Positions 1 through 8,530 of a stretch of DNA of 64,000 nucleotides are shown here, piece by piece; position 1 is the stretch's first letter; each line of letters begins with the position of its first letter. The stretch covers positions 5,435,501 to 5,499,500 of the forward strand of contig NC_134771.1 in NCBI RefSeq assembly GCF_050436995.1, in the 5' to 3' direction. The notes below the pieces were generated by a model, which saw nothing but the letters and a program-made list of their open reading frames with translations, did no database searches and was not told the DNA's origin. The translations under genes were made by a program, and so were the position numbers. Source of the stretch: Anticarsia gemmatalis (Eukaryota > Arthropoda > Insecta > Lepidoptera > Erebidae).

Positions 1-560
1 GTCAGTCAAAGGAAGACAGGCCAAAATGTATATGGTATCTAGTCCAAGAACCAATAACGACGTGGCATATGTCATAAGAAAGGTCTTATAATATACTATA
101 ATAGTTACTATCAGAGCTCATTTCAAATCACTGTGTGAAAAAAGTTATGGGGATATCACTACACTCACAGGAATCGAACCCACGACATTAAGTAGGTACA
201 AATATTGTAAGCTACAAACAGTTTTGTTATTAATAAATTATATATTTTAAAAGCGACTTTTATTTATTTACGTAATATAGCCTTGCTGTTGGAAATACCA
301 ATTATATAAGAACAGGGTTTCCTTAATAGATTGGAGTTTCCTAAACGAAAATTTATATAAGGATACCTACTGTTCTTCCGCGTTATATTTCATCATGGCG
401 GCCAGTTTTATTATAACTAGTCAACAGTTTTATAGTCTTAAAGTGCGCATAAAACACAGGATGCTAATAACATAATAGATGACCGTCTAGTAGATTGTAA
501 AAAAATATAAAACAAATATTTTTATACTTTCAGTTGAAAAGTCGCATGTCGTCACAGTAT

Positions 561-710
561 GGGCTTGTACACGAAACTGCGATGCGACATCGCTTCGTAA
601 AAATCTACGAGCTCGCACAATGCATCGCTAGAGCTTGCGAATTCGCATCGGCATGCAGTTTTGTGTAGGCGATACTGCGATGCGACTACCGCAGTTTTGT
701 GTACAAGCCC
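561..710. repeat. Small foldback element (MITE-like)
   Basis: A 150-bp unit with 21-bp terminal inverted repeats, GGGCTTGTACAC..AACTGCG on the left (561-581) and its complement on the right (690-710), with one mismatch. It is flanked by TAT on both sides. The interior repeats the word GCGATGCGAC in both orientations, so most of the unit can fold on itself. No ORF. No second copy was seen in the window, so its family is unknown. Confidence 0.7.
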
Positions 711-936
711 TATAGTAGAAACCCGTATCTTCAATGCTTTCCAACTAAGCCAGATTTTTTTGTAATAATGTGTGTTGTGTAATATGTTTCCTTACACACT
801 GCCTTATAGCTTTTAATAGGTGTACGGTATTACTAGTTTTATTTGTAAAGTGATTATTGTAAGGCATTACATGTGGTCCTATTTAAATTTGATACAGAAT
901 AGACAAGCAGTTTTTGAGATATTCATAGAAATGTGT

Positions 937-1365
937 CATTTTGTATACATTATCTTGTCTTTACAATTATTCGGTGGTGTTACCAAAGTTACCCTGCCTT
1001 GTAAAAATTGCAAGGCCTGAAAAAGGTTACTAAGTATGTCACTACCCTAATATAAGATTCTTTTGCATACATAACTTAGTAAGCAATATATACATATCAG
1101 CTAAGCCTTTATTCCAAACTATGTTGGAGTCGGCTTCCAGTCTTACCGGATGCAGCTTAATACCAGTGTTTTACATGGAGCGACTGCCTATCGGACCTCC
1201 CCAACGGTAAGACTGGATGTCAGACTTTCAAGCTTTTCAGACTACTGTTAACGATTGTCAAAGATTCTTGAAAATGACAGCCGAGACCCACCATTTAACG
1301 TGCCTTCCGAAACATTTTGTATACATTAGTCTTTAGAATTATGCGGTGGTGTTACCAAAGTTATA
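937..1365 (-). repeat. R3 SINE-like copy between 50-bp flanking duplicates
   Basis: An R3 copy lies in antisense at about 1101-1311 (CCAACTATGTTGGAGTCGGC-type start, TTACATGGAGCGACTGCC, AACGTGCCTTCCGAAACA). It sits between two similar stretches of about 50 bp, at 937-996 and 1312-1365, which share TTTTGTATACATTA and CGGTGGTGTTACCAAAGTTA. Confidence 0.6.
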
Positions 1366-1612
1366 CTATCTTTTGGAGTTGGTCTTTTAAATAAATTGTT
1401 TACTTAACTAGACACCTAATAGCCAATAATATGACGTAATTAAATCTATGCTGACGTATTACGATGACATATTATGCGTAATGTTTTAATACAATAACAA
1501 TTAACAAAAGGAAAAGTGCGTAATACACGAGTATCATGTGTAATAACGAAATAAGTGCGTGTTCTTACAAATGAATCGAGTATTTTAGTTTTTGTATTGA
1601 AACTTGTAGACC

Positions 1613-1862
1613 CGCATTTGTCCAGGGAGGTTGGACTCAAGGTCTAACCCCTCTCTTATTACAGGAGACCATTGCCCAGCAGTGGGACAGTAATGGGTTA
1701 AATTTATTGAAATATTGCACTTTTGCAAAATGACAGACAGACACATACATTTCTATGTAGAGAATAATTCAGCATTTACCTGTACACAATATTAACATCT
1801 TGTTTGAATTCTCATTACAGAAGACCCAGGCCATTGCCCAGCTGTGGGATAATATGGGTTAA
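1613..1862 (+). repeat. Two R4 SINE 3'-end fragments
   Basis: Fragments at about 1613-1702 and 1802-1862 end in the R4 tail (GCCCAGCAGTGGGACAGTAA and a diverged version). The R4 family has a tRNA-like head on this strand, and these copies keep only the 3' part. Confidence 0.65.
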
Positions 1863-1877
1863 ATTATTATATTTATA

Positions 1878-2071
1878 CTAGCTGACCCGGCAATCGTTGC
1901 TTTGCCATATAAATTTAAAAAAAGTGTCACTCAAGGGTATGAAAAATAGATGTTTGCCGATTTTCAGACCTACTCAATATGCTCACAAAATTTCATGAGA
2001 ATCGATCAAGCCGTTTCGGAGGAGTATGGCAACGAAAACTGTGACGCGAGAATTTTATATATTAGATTAGA
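1878..2071 (+). repeat. R5 interspersed element
   Basis: An approximately 195-bp repeat beginning CTAGCTGACCCGGCAATCG and ending in TTATATATTAGATTA. Near-copies occur at 44097-44287 and 62232-62425. The internal text about heat-map position 'TTTCATGAGAATCGATCAAG' is shared with small 3'-end fragments of non-LTR or Helitron-type elements common in moths. No coding capacity. Confidence 0.65.
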
Positions 2072-2217
2072 TTTAGGCCATTGAAAAGTTACCTTTTAAT
2101 TGCATGCACGATTAAATGCGGATTAAAAACAAGTAGTGTTATATCGTAGCAAGTTGTCTTTGTTCTCTGCCTACCCCTTAACTAAAAAAGCCTTGATTTT
2201 ACATACATAAGTACCTA

Positions 2218-2400
2218 TGGTATGCAATAAAACATCATCACTACATACCAACCGGTTTGTAATACTTATAATATATTATATTTGTAGGTATATATTAAGG
2301 AAAAACCACTTTTATAGACATATTTTTAAACAAGTTTTTATACTGAGCTATCCTGCTACCTTTCTCGTATAATTATTTAATTTTCCCCGCGTTTTTATTC
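2218..2400. repeat. Local duplicate, copy 1
   Basis: The stretch from TATGCAATAAAACATCAT through AAGGAAAAACC and CTTTCTCGTA is repeated, diverged, at about 3782-3925. The two copies are 1.5 kb apart. There is no ORF, and the family is not recognised. A short neighbouring stretch (2460-2570, ACTAATAAACGTGTTGTAAG) recurs at 22470-22560 and, inverted, near 46220-46290. Confidence 0.55.
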
Positions 2401-2589
2401 TAAATTTATTAAACTTTAAAAGCACGGAAACGCTTAGCTTTAAATCCCATTATACCATTTCTATTTTACTAATAAACGTGTTGTAAGCTGTGATTAGTTA
2501 TACAGTGTGTTGTCACTTACAATCAATGTTGAAACTGTATATGAGTGAAGAGGCATTACAATTTTACACAAACATAGCTTGTCTATATG

Positions 2590-3200
2590 GCATTTTACCC
2601 TCATTCAACCCCGCCCTTATCCCGGAGAAGGCCCTTTCCCGCTAGTGGGATGATAAAGTGTTAAATTAATCGAAATTTATGTTTTTTTTTTAAATAACTA
2701 CATTGAGAGCTCTTGAAGAGATGCAATGGCCAGCGTGGTGGACTCAAGGACTAAGTCTTCCGTCATTACGGGAGGAGACCCTTGCCTAGCAGTAGTGTGA
2801 TAGCGTTAAAATGATAGATTTCATGCTTTTTGTTTCACAACTACGTTTAGGAGTTTTGTTGTTTGTTTGTCGTATGGTTAGTGGTCAACCTATTGTCAAA
2901 GTTGTTCAAGCCGCCCGAGAGACCTTTGACGTGGCTTAACGACTGTTATCTTAGTAGACAACAACCGGGACCGACTTTTAACGTGCCCTCCGAAGCACGG
3001 AGACGCCCAGTTCAAATACCACTATGCGGTCACCCATCTATGGAATGACCGCGCCAATGGTTGCTTAACCCACAGATCGTTTACTGACCGGTGAGCGCAA
3101 CTGGCTTTTTTATACCCATTACTGACCCACTGCTGGGTCTCTTGAACGAGAGTTAAGCTTTGATTCCACCACGCAGTCCAAGTGCGGGTTTGCATGCTCC
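2590..3200. repeat. Repeat cluster: R4 fragments and an R2 copy
   Basis: R4 3'-end fragments occur at about 2590-2665 (+), 2725-2805 (+) and 3108-3200 (-). Between them is an almost full R2 element in antisense at about 2870-3107: GTGGTCAACCTATTGTCAAAG at its 3' end, and GTCACCCATCTATGGAATGA plus GCTTAACCCACAGATCG as the complement of the 5S-like head. The open frame at 2863-3048 is a by-product of this repeat. Confidence 0.65.
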
Positions 3201-3429
3201 CAAGAAATGTGTTAAACCATTTTTTTAGATATGCCTAACTCATTACAAAAAATTTCGACGATTTCGAAGATAATCTGTATTTTGAAGAAACATTTTCAGT
3301 ATTATATCGGGTGAAGTTGAATGACCGATCGTCCCATAAATCTTAGTTAGTACTTCACAAATTTTGTATCACTAGATAATTCGGTCATTCAAATTTACCC
3401 GGCATTTATAAAAGTTATTTTTGTTAGCT

Positions 3430-3530
3430 GATGACCAACCCGCACTTGGCCAGCATGGTGGACTCAAAGCCTAATCCCTCCCTCATTACGATAGGACACC
3501 CTTGCCCAGCAATCGGACATTAATGGGTTA
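3430..3530 (+). repeat. R4 SINE fragment
   Basis: Starts CAACCCGCACTTGGCCAGCA and ends near ACATTAATGGGTTA; this is the 3' third of R4. The 230 bp before it (3201-3429) show nothing recognisable. Confidence 0.6.
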
Positions 3531-3781
3531 CATTTATTACGATGACCAAAATAAATTGTTGATCACGAAAATGTGATTCTATTTGATTTGTGACTTATTA
3601 TTATTCGATTTTATCGCATTCCCGAGTTCTGGGGAATTCCCGGGAAATGGGACTTGAGAAGCACGTGAATAAAAACTACGCCTGTAATATCTGAAGGTTT
3701 AGGCAGAGGTGAATGACATCCACGTTTCGCCATTTACTACCTACTTAATAAAAAAATAGCCGTAATTATGCGCACATAAGC

Positions 3782-4096
3782 ATGGTATGCAATAAAACAT
3801 CATTAGAACAAAATATACTAACTGGTTTAAAATATTTGTAACCATTAAGGAAAAACCCACTTTTGAGAACATGTTTTAAAACTAGACTTTTACACTGTAT
3901 TTTCCTGCTTATCTTTCTCGTAAATATCTTTTCCCAACGGTTATTAAACTTACCTTCTTATTCATAAACACACTATAAACCTATTTTAGTTAAAAATCTA
4001 CTACCGTCTTCTCTTTTTCATTTCGCCAAAGAGTGAAAGTAACAAAACTCTTCATAAGCCTTTCATAACTTCATATATTTTTATGCATAAGAGGGT
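3782..4096. repeat. Local duplicate copy 2 followed by R9 MITE
   Basis: 3782-3925 repeats the unit at 2218-2400. 3957-4096 is a 140-bp MITE that opens TCTTATTCATAAACACAC and closes TTTTTATGCATAAGAG, i.e. imperfect terminal inverted repeats. Other R9 copies lie at 33897-34040 and 44633-44777. Confidence 0.65.
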
Positions 4097-4267
4097 TATT
4101 GTATAAGTTATTCAGGCTTCAAAATTAACTTGCTACTAATATTTATCGAATAACAAAACCGACTCGACTCACTTGTTCGGCTTGTGCCAATCGGGTTCAT
4201 CTACACATATTCGGTTTTGCCGCCCGGCTAGATTAATGATAAATGCAGAACCTAATAATAATAATGT

Positions 4268-4462
4268 GTTTTTGTTTTTTAAAAGATAACTCCCGCACAA
4301 AGAATTGCTCTCGTGTCGCGGGGACTTTTGCAAACATACAAACAACGGACACAAAGCACAACCAGACCCGAAACAATTATTTGTGGATAATAATTGTTCC
4401 GTGTGGGAATCGAACCCACGACCACCCGACGCAATGGTATCGGCCTGATATAATAGCAAGAT
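4268..4462 (-). repeat. R1 tRNA-derived SINE
   Basis: Read on the minus strand it has a tRNA-like head whose B box is GGTTCGATTCC-like (seen here as GGGAATCGAACCCACGA), then ACAATTATT, the palindromic CCACAAATAATTGTTTCGGG region and the body TTGTGTCCGTTGTTTG, ending in an A-rich tail. The head has diverged and is not a functional tRNA gene. Confidence 0.8.
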
Positions 4463-4532
4463 TAGCTTTCAAAAGCAAGAAGACATAATGCCTTACTGAA
4501 ATCAAGGAAAGAATACACATAAATTGAGGGCA

Positions 4533-4640
4533 TGCAAAGTCCCCAACCCGCACTTGGCCAGCGTGGTGAACTCAACGTCTAACCTCTCCCTAGTTCGGGA
4601 GGAGACCTTTGCCCAGCAGTGAGACAGTAATGGGTATAAA
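4533..4640 (+). repeat. R4 SINE fragment
   Basis: A 3'-half R4 copy (CCAACCCGCACTTGGCCAGC to GCCCAGCAGTGAGACAGTAA). It lies about 170 bp upstream of the first small secreted-peptide gene. Confidence 0.65.
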
Positions 4641-4807
4641 AAAATACTCTATCAAATTGAATCCTAATCTGTTTAGCCGTTTTGACGTTGTAACAAACAA
4701 ACAATTTGATTATAATATTTATATCACGGATTAATTCTTGTATGAGACCGGGTCGCATTTATTCTGCATTTTATAAACATATACCTGGCAGTTACAACGT
4801 GTTTGAA

Positions 4808-5538
4808 ATGAAGATTTTATGTTTATTATATTTTATACTTAGTTTAAGTATAATAGTTGCAGTGAAAAGTGCTCGACAAGGTTCGTATTTTTAATTCGAT
4901 AACTTATAAGTAAAAAATCGTAAAATAATTTGACCACAAGTAAGTGTTTTAGAAAGCATAAACTTTTAACAAATATATAATCTACTAGCTTTTCGGTAAA
5001 GCTGTTGCTCGTGAGAAGAAACGGCAAGAAACCCACGGCTTGCTATTTTTAATAGACCATATTTCATGTAAAATTACTTGTATATGTATGCCCAGACCTA
5101 AGAGGTGTTCGAATTTATGTTTATTAATATTCCTTTTGATAAACTAACCGGTACTTATTCAGAAATGACTTGTTCTTCTTCTTATCGTATGGTATAGTAG
5201 TTCAAGCCGCCCGAGAGGCCTTTGACGTGGCTTAACCACTGTTATCTTAATTGTCAACAACCGTGTCCGACTTTTTACGTGCCCTCCGAAACACGGAGAC
5301 GCCCAGTTCAAATACCACTGCGCGGTCACCCATCTATCGAATGATCGCGCCAACATTTGCTTAAGACACGGATCGTTTACCGACCGGTGAGTGCAACTGG
5401 CTATGGACAATTAATGTTATTGTTTTGTATATTTTAGGACGGCGTGGTAACGCAAGAGGATCTGGTCATGGCGCCTTGCCTGCTTCCAGACTGATCCACT
5501 TATACTCCAAGAGAACGGACCTCAGGCAACTAGGATAA
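4808..5538 (+). CDS. Small secreted basic peptide A, 57 aa, two exons
   Basis: Predicted CDS join(4808-4880, 5438-5538). Exon 1 encodes a signal peptide (MKILCLLYFILSLSIIVAV then KSA, with likely cleavage before RQG). The donor is CAAG|GTTCGT and the acceptor TATATTTTAG|GAC; the phase is 1 and joining restores an open frame. The mature part is about 35 residues: glycine- and arginine-rich at first (RRGNARGSGHG), then LPASRLIHLYSKRTDLRQLG and stop. The final residue is Gly. I do not recognise the family. Its exon layout, the 557-bp intron and the LPxxRLxxLxS motif match the gene at 7318-8159, so I infer tandem paralogs. An R2 repeat sits in the intron (5183-5404). No AATAAA follows closely. 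Function unknown; hormone-like, antimicrobial or reproductive peptides would all fit. The start is the first ATG and the hydrophobic run begins at once. It lies antisense to, and perhaps inside an intron of, dymeclin. Confidence 0.6.
5183..5404 (-). repeat. R2 5S-like SINE inside the peptide A intron
   Basis: A nearly complete R2 copy in antisense: GTTCAAGCCGCCCGAGAGGC, GTGCCCTCCGAAACACGGAG, GGTCACCCATC (complement of the 5S-like GATGGGTGACC) and CCGACCGGTGAGTGCAACTG. The minus-strand open frame here is not a gene. Confidence 0.75.
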
Positions 5539-5767
5539 CCACATGATGGCCTCCTGGCCGGTATTCGGCTACGGCGGCCAGTTTCATTGAAACCAGCCAA
5601 CTGTGCAGGACTTTGTTTATAGATATAAAAAAGATACCAATTTCTGTCCCACTGCTATGCAAGGGTCTCCTCCCGTAATAAGGGAGGGGTTAGGCCTTGA
5701 GTATAGAGTCTAGAGATATAAGAACCATATTATCTTATAAAATATAGTTGTAATATTATACTTGAAC

Positions 5768-6010
5768 TGCACGTTTGGCGCAGTGATTAACGTGGTCACC
5801 TCGCTGCAATAACCGTAGCGCCGCGTGTTCCAATCACACCCGGGACTAATATTTGTGTGATGACCACAAGTATCTGTTCTGAGCCTGCTTGTTAATGTAT
5901 CTATACAAGTATGTATGACCAGATGTATGGATTCGAATGAAGCAAAGTCAATTTGTTATTTGTCTCTGGTCTCTGCCTACCTCTATGGGAATAAGGCGTA
6001 ATTTTATGTA
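5768..6010 (+). repeat. R10 tRNA-derived SINE
   Basis: The head TGCACGTTTGGCGCAGTGAT resembles a tRNA A box. GTGTTCCAATCACACCCGGG is a decayed B-box region, followed by ATATTTGTGTGATG. A second copy lies at 50992-51200. Near the end, GTCTCTGCCTACC..GGGAATAAGGCG is the R11 word. Confidence 0.65.
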
Positions 6011-6426
6011 TGTATTTATATAATACTCAATCTTTGACAGGACATTTTAAAATGGCCTTAGGACTAAATTACTAATTATTAATTGCATCATAATAACATA
6101 AGTAGCGCAAATAGGCTCTAACCATAATGCGGTAATTATACATAAAAGTTTGTAAGTAGGTAATTACAAATAAAGTGTTTTACATTCATTGTGTATATTT
6201 TGTTTATACTAAAGAAAACCCAAGTAATTGTGTTGAAATATGCCTATTATGAATGTGGTTTATTACAAATAATAAATAATCTCTTCAGCTGCAGCGACCA
6301 TTTTAATTGAAACCAACCACTAATGACTTTCGAAATTATGTGTATATTAGAAATGATGATCACTTGCTCTAACGGTGAAGAAAAACGTCGTGGCCTCATG
6401 GCAACCTGTGGATCGGTGACCACAAT

Positions 6427-6685
6427 ATGCATGTCGAGATCCTCAGTGTTCAGAAGGCACGTTCAATAGTGGGTAGTCATTTTCAAAAATCTTTGACAGT
6501 CGTTACCAGTAGTCAAAAGCTTGAACGTCTGACAACCAGTCTTACCGAAGGATATCGTGTTACGTCCCAGGTAACTGTGTTGTGGAGGTCAGATAGGCAG
6601 TCGCTCCATGTAAAATACTGGTATTCAGCTGCATCCGGTGAGACTGGAAGCCGACTCCAACATAATTGGAAGAAAGGCTAGACTG
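6427..6685 (+). repeat. R3 SINE-like copy
   Basis: Contains AGGCACGTTCAATAG, TTTGACAGTCGTTACC, GGTATCGTG-like text, AACTGTGTTGTGGAGGTC and ends GACTCCAACATAATTGGAAG. The 5S-like head is missing from this copy. The open frame across it is spurious. Confidence 0.7.
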
Positions 6686-6937
6686 ATAAATATGAATCAT
6701 GAGTATTGACGCATTATGAATTGAAAAACAGTGTATTACATTTTATTATGTTTCCTTAAAACATCGTCACAATTAAATAACGACTCGAGCAACAAACACT
6801 TGTACAATTATTTGTATGTTTGTTAAAGTGCAAACAAAATTTCAAAAGCAATTTTCTTTCAACCTAGTGTCAAAGTTGTATAAGATGTTACTCGGACATT
6901 TCTTAAAATGTGTTGATTTCCGAAATTATGTTTAACT

Positions 6938-7130
6938 AGTATCTGCCGCGATATTGCGCGTGAAAGGATTTCGACAAATAAAAAGTATCCTATGTGTTAA
7001 TATAGGTTATAAACTATTTGTGTATCAAATTTAATTAAAGTCTATGCAGTAGTTTTGTCGTGAAAGAGTAACATACATATATCAGTGTTCACAAACTTTA
7101 GCATTTATAATATTAGTAGGATTAGTGTCT
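6938..7130 (-). repeat. R7 Lep1-like element
   Basis: On the minus strand it opens with CCTACTAATATTATAAATGC and continues with the Lep1-type text 'gttactctttcacgacaaaa' and 'aaatttgatacac'. Related copies lie at 39397-39622 and 53707-53910. These are non-autonomous elements widespread in Lepidoptera, often described as Helitron-type; I infer the class from resemblance only. Confidence 0.55.
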
Positions 7131-7317
7131 GACCGCAACTTTGCTCGTTTGAAAAGTTTTCTTTTAGTAAAAAGTATCCTATGTGCTAAAACTTACCAGT
7201 TTTTAAGTAAAAGGAGTAACGAATAAAAAAACAATCGCATTTATAATATTAATTGCTATATTCTAGTGTTCAAGTTATTCAAGTCATTTGACCTTAATTT
7301 CAACATTTTAGTTAAAA

Positions 7318-8159
7318 ATGAAGTTTTTATTACTATTGTTAATTTTATTTGTGGCTGTCTTAGCTAGACGAAGGCATCAGAATGAACGGGCAGGAGTGAG
7401 AGCTATGAACTCCAATTGGATGGAAGAGAAATGTAAGTATTTTGGTTATTATCTTATAGCGGTCGCCCTATGATCGAAATTTGACCATAATAAATAAAAA
7501 AATCTTTTTATTATTTATTATGAAATAATTCTTTTTATTTTAATTAAAATTTAACCCATTAATGTCCCACTGCTGGGCAAGGGTCTCCTCCCGTAACGAG
7601 GGAGGGGTTAGGCCTTTAATCCAGCACGCTGGCCAATTGCAGCTTGGGGACTTTGTATGCCTTCACAACTGTTAATAACTCTCAGGCATGCAAGGTTGTA
7701 TCACGATGTTTTCCTTCACCGTTGGAACAAGTTATATTAAGTTTATTTCTAATACACACATAACTTGGAAAAGTCATTGGAGTTTTGCCTCGTGTTCGAC
7801 CCTGCAACCACTTATGTGGGAGGTACCATACTACTAAGCCCTTACAGAAGGAGACAATTGCCCAGTAGTGGGAAATTAGTGGGTTGAATTAAATCTTTTC
7901 ATAACAAACAGCAGGAATTTAGCAGAATCTTCTTATAACAGAAAATAATTACTAATAATTATTTATCTCTTATTTTCCAGTAAGATCCCGCGCTCGGAAT
8001 ACCCAAACATCTTTACCGACGGGCACGCTACCCTCCAAGCGACTGAGACAGCTCCACTCGTGGCCAGAGCGCAAGACACGAGACAGACGCCGGCACAGAC
8101 CACAACACAGACCACAACATAGACCACAACACAGACAAGGAAGACCACGCATCGGATAA
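7318..8159 (+). CDS. Small secreted Arg/His/Pro-rich peptide B, 97 aa, two exons
   Basis: Predicted CDS join(7318-7432, 7981-8159). Exon 1 opens ATGAAGTTTTTATTACTATT, giving the signal peptide MKFLLLLLILFVAVLA, then RRRHQNERAGVRAMNSNWM. The donor is AAAT|GTAAGT, the acceptor TATTTTCCAG|TAAG, phase 1. Exon 2 encodes TLPSKRLRQLHSWPERK, then RRRHRPQHRPQHRPQHRQ, and ends GRPRIG-stop. The mature chain is about a quarter arginine, with three HRPQ units coded by a 12-bp DNA repeat (about 8094-8138), and has no cysteine. AATAAA (8158-8163) overlaps the stop, with a T-rich stretch 25-40 bp on, a normal poly(A) context. It shares its layout and LP[SA]xRLxxL[HY]S with the gene at 4808-5538. Arg/Pro repeats recall proline-rich antimicrobial peptides, but that is analogy only; I do not recognise the family. 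The minus-strand frames over exon 2 are shadows. Confidence 0.72.
7553..7890 (-). repeat. R4 SINE in the peptide B intron
   Basis: A long R4 copy reads on the minus strand from about 7835 to 7553 (its decayed tRNA-like head is near 7790-7835, its tail CCCAGCAGTGGGACATTAAT at the left end). A second, short plus-strand R4 tail lies at 7838-7890 (GCCCAGTAGTGGGAAATTAG). Confidence 0.7.
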
Positions 8160-8163
8160 TAAA
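8158..8163 (+). terminator. Poly(A) signal of peptide B
   Basis: AATAAA overlapping the last two bases of the stop codon TAA, followed by a T/G-rich run at about 8178-8203. Confidence 0.65.
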
Positions 8164-8221
8164 CATTTATAACATTTTATTATTAGTTTTTTTTGGTTCA
8201 ATACTACAAAGGCAATTTAAT

Positions 8222-8490
8222 ATGGTCACCCATCCAATGACTAACCTTGGCAAGCGTCGCTTAACCTGAGGGTACGATCCGCGAGGCTGTTAGTCGACTT
8301 TCATTCTCACCGGATGCAGCTGAATACCAGTATTTTACATAGAACGACTGCATATTGGACCTCCACAACACAGTTACCTGGGTTATAACACGATACTTCT
8401 TCGGTAAGACAGATATGGTCACCCATCCAATGACCAACCTTGGCAAGCGTCGCTTAACCTGGCTTAATCCGCGCGGCCGTTGATACCTAG
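8222..8490 (-). repeat. R3 SINE-like copies (nested or duplicated)
   Basis: Two partial antisense R3 copies. 'ATGGTCACCCATCCAATGAC' plus 'TTGGCAAGCGTCGCTTAACC' occurs twice, at 8222-8272 and 8412-8462, flanking an R3 3' half (8285-8405). This looks like insertion with a long flanking duplication, or nested copies. Confidence 0.65.
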
Positions 8491-8530
8491 CCTGGAGGAC
8501 CTCTAAATATAATGATATATATAAACTTAC

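Larger units (their letters stand above)
5565..7317. other. Repeat-filled spacer between peptide genes
   Basis: In order it contains: a short repeat CGGCCAGTTTCATTGAAACC (5565-5610, also at 6293-6320 and 29080-29115), an R4 fragment (-, 5640-5705), an R10 tRNA-like SINE (5768-5940) leading into an R11 fragment (5960-6010), an R3 copy (+, 6427-6685) and an R7 Lep1-like copy in antisense (about 6938-7130). From 7131 to 7317 nothing stands out except AT-rich sequence just upstream of peptide B. No dymeclin exon was found. Confidence 0.6.

Noticed and set aside
2863..3048. 61-aa plus-strand ORF
   Set aside because: Falls entirely in an R2 copy; the same peptide appears in other R2 copies, such as 45855-46082 on the minus strand.
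7963..8166. Two minus-strand Cys/Val-rich ORFs
   Set aside because: They are the complement of peptide B exon 2, which has splice and poly(A) support on the plus strand.
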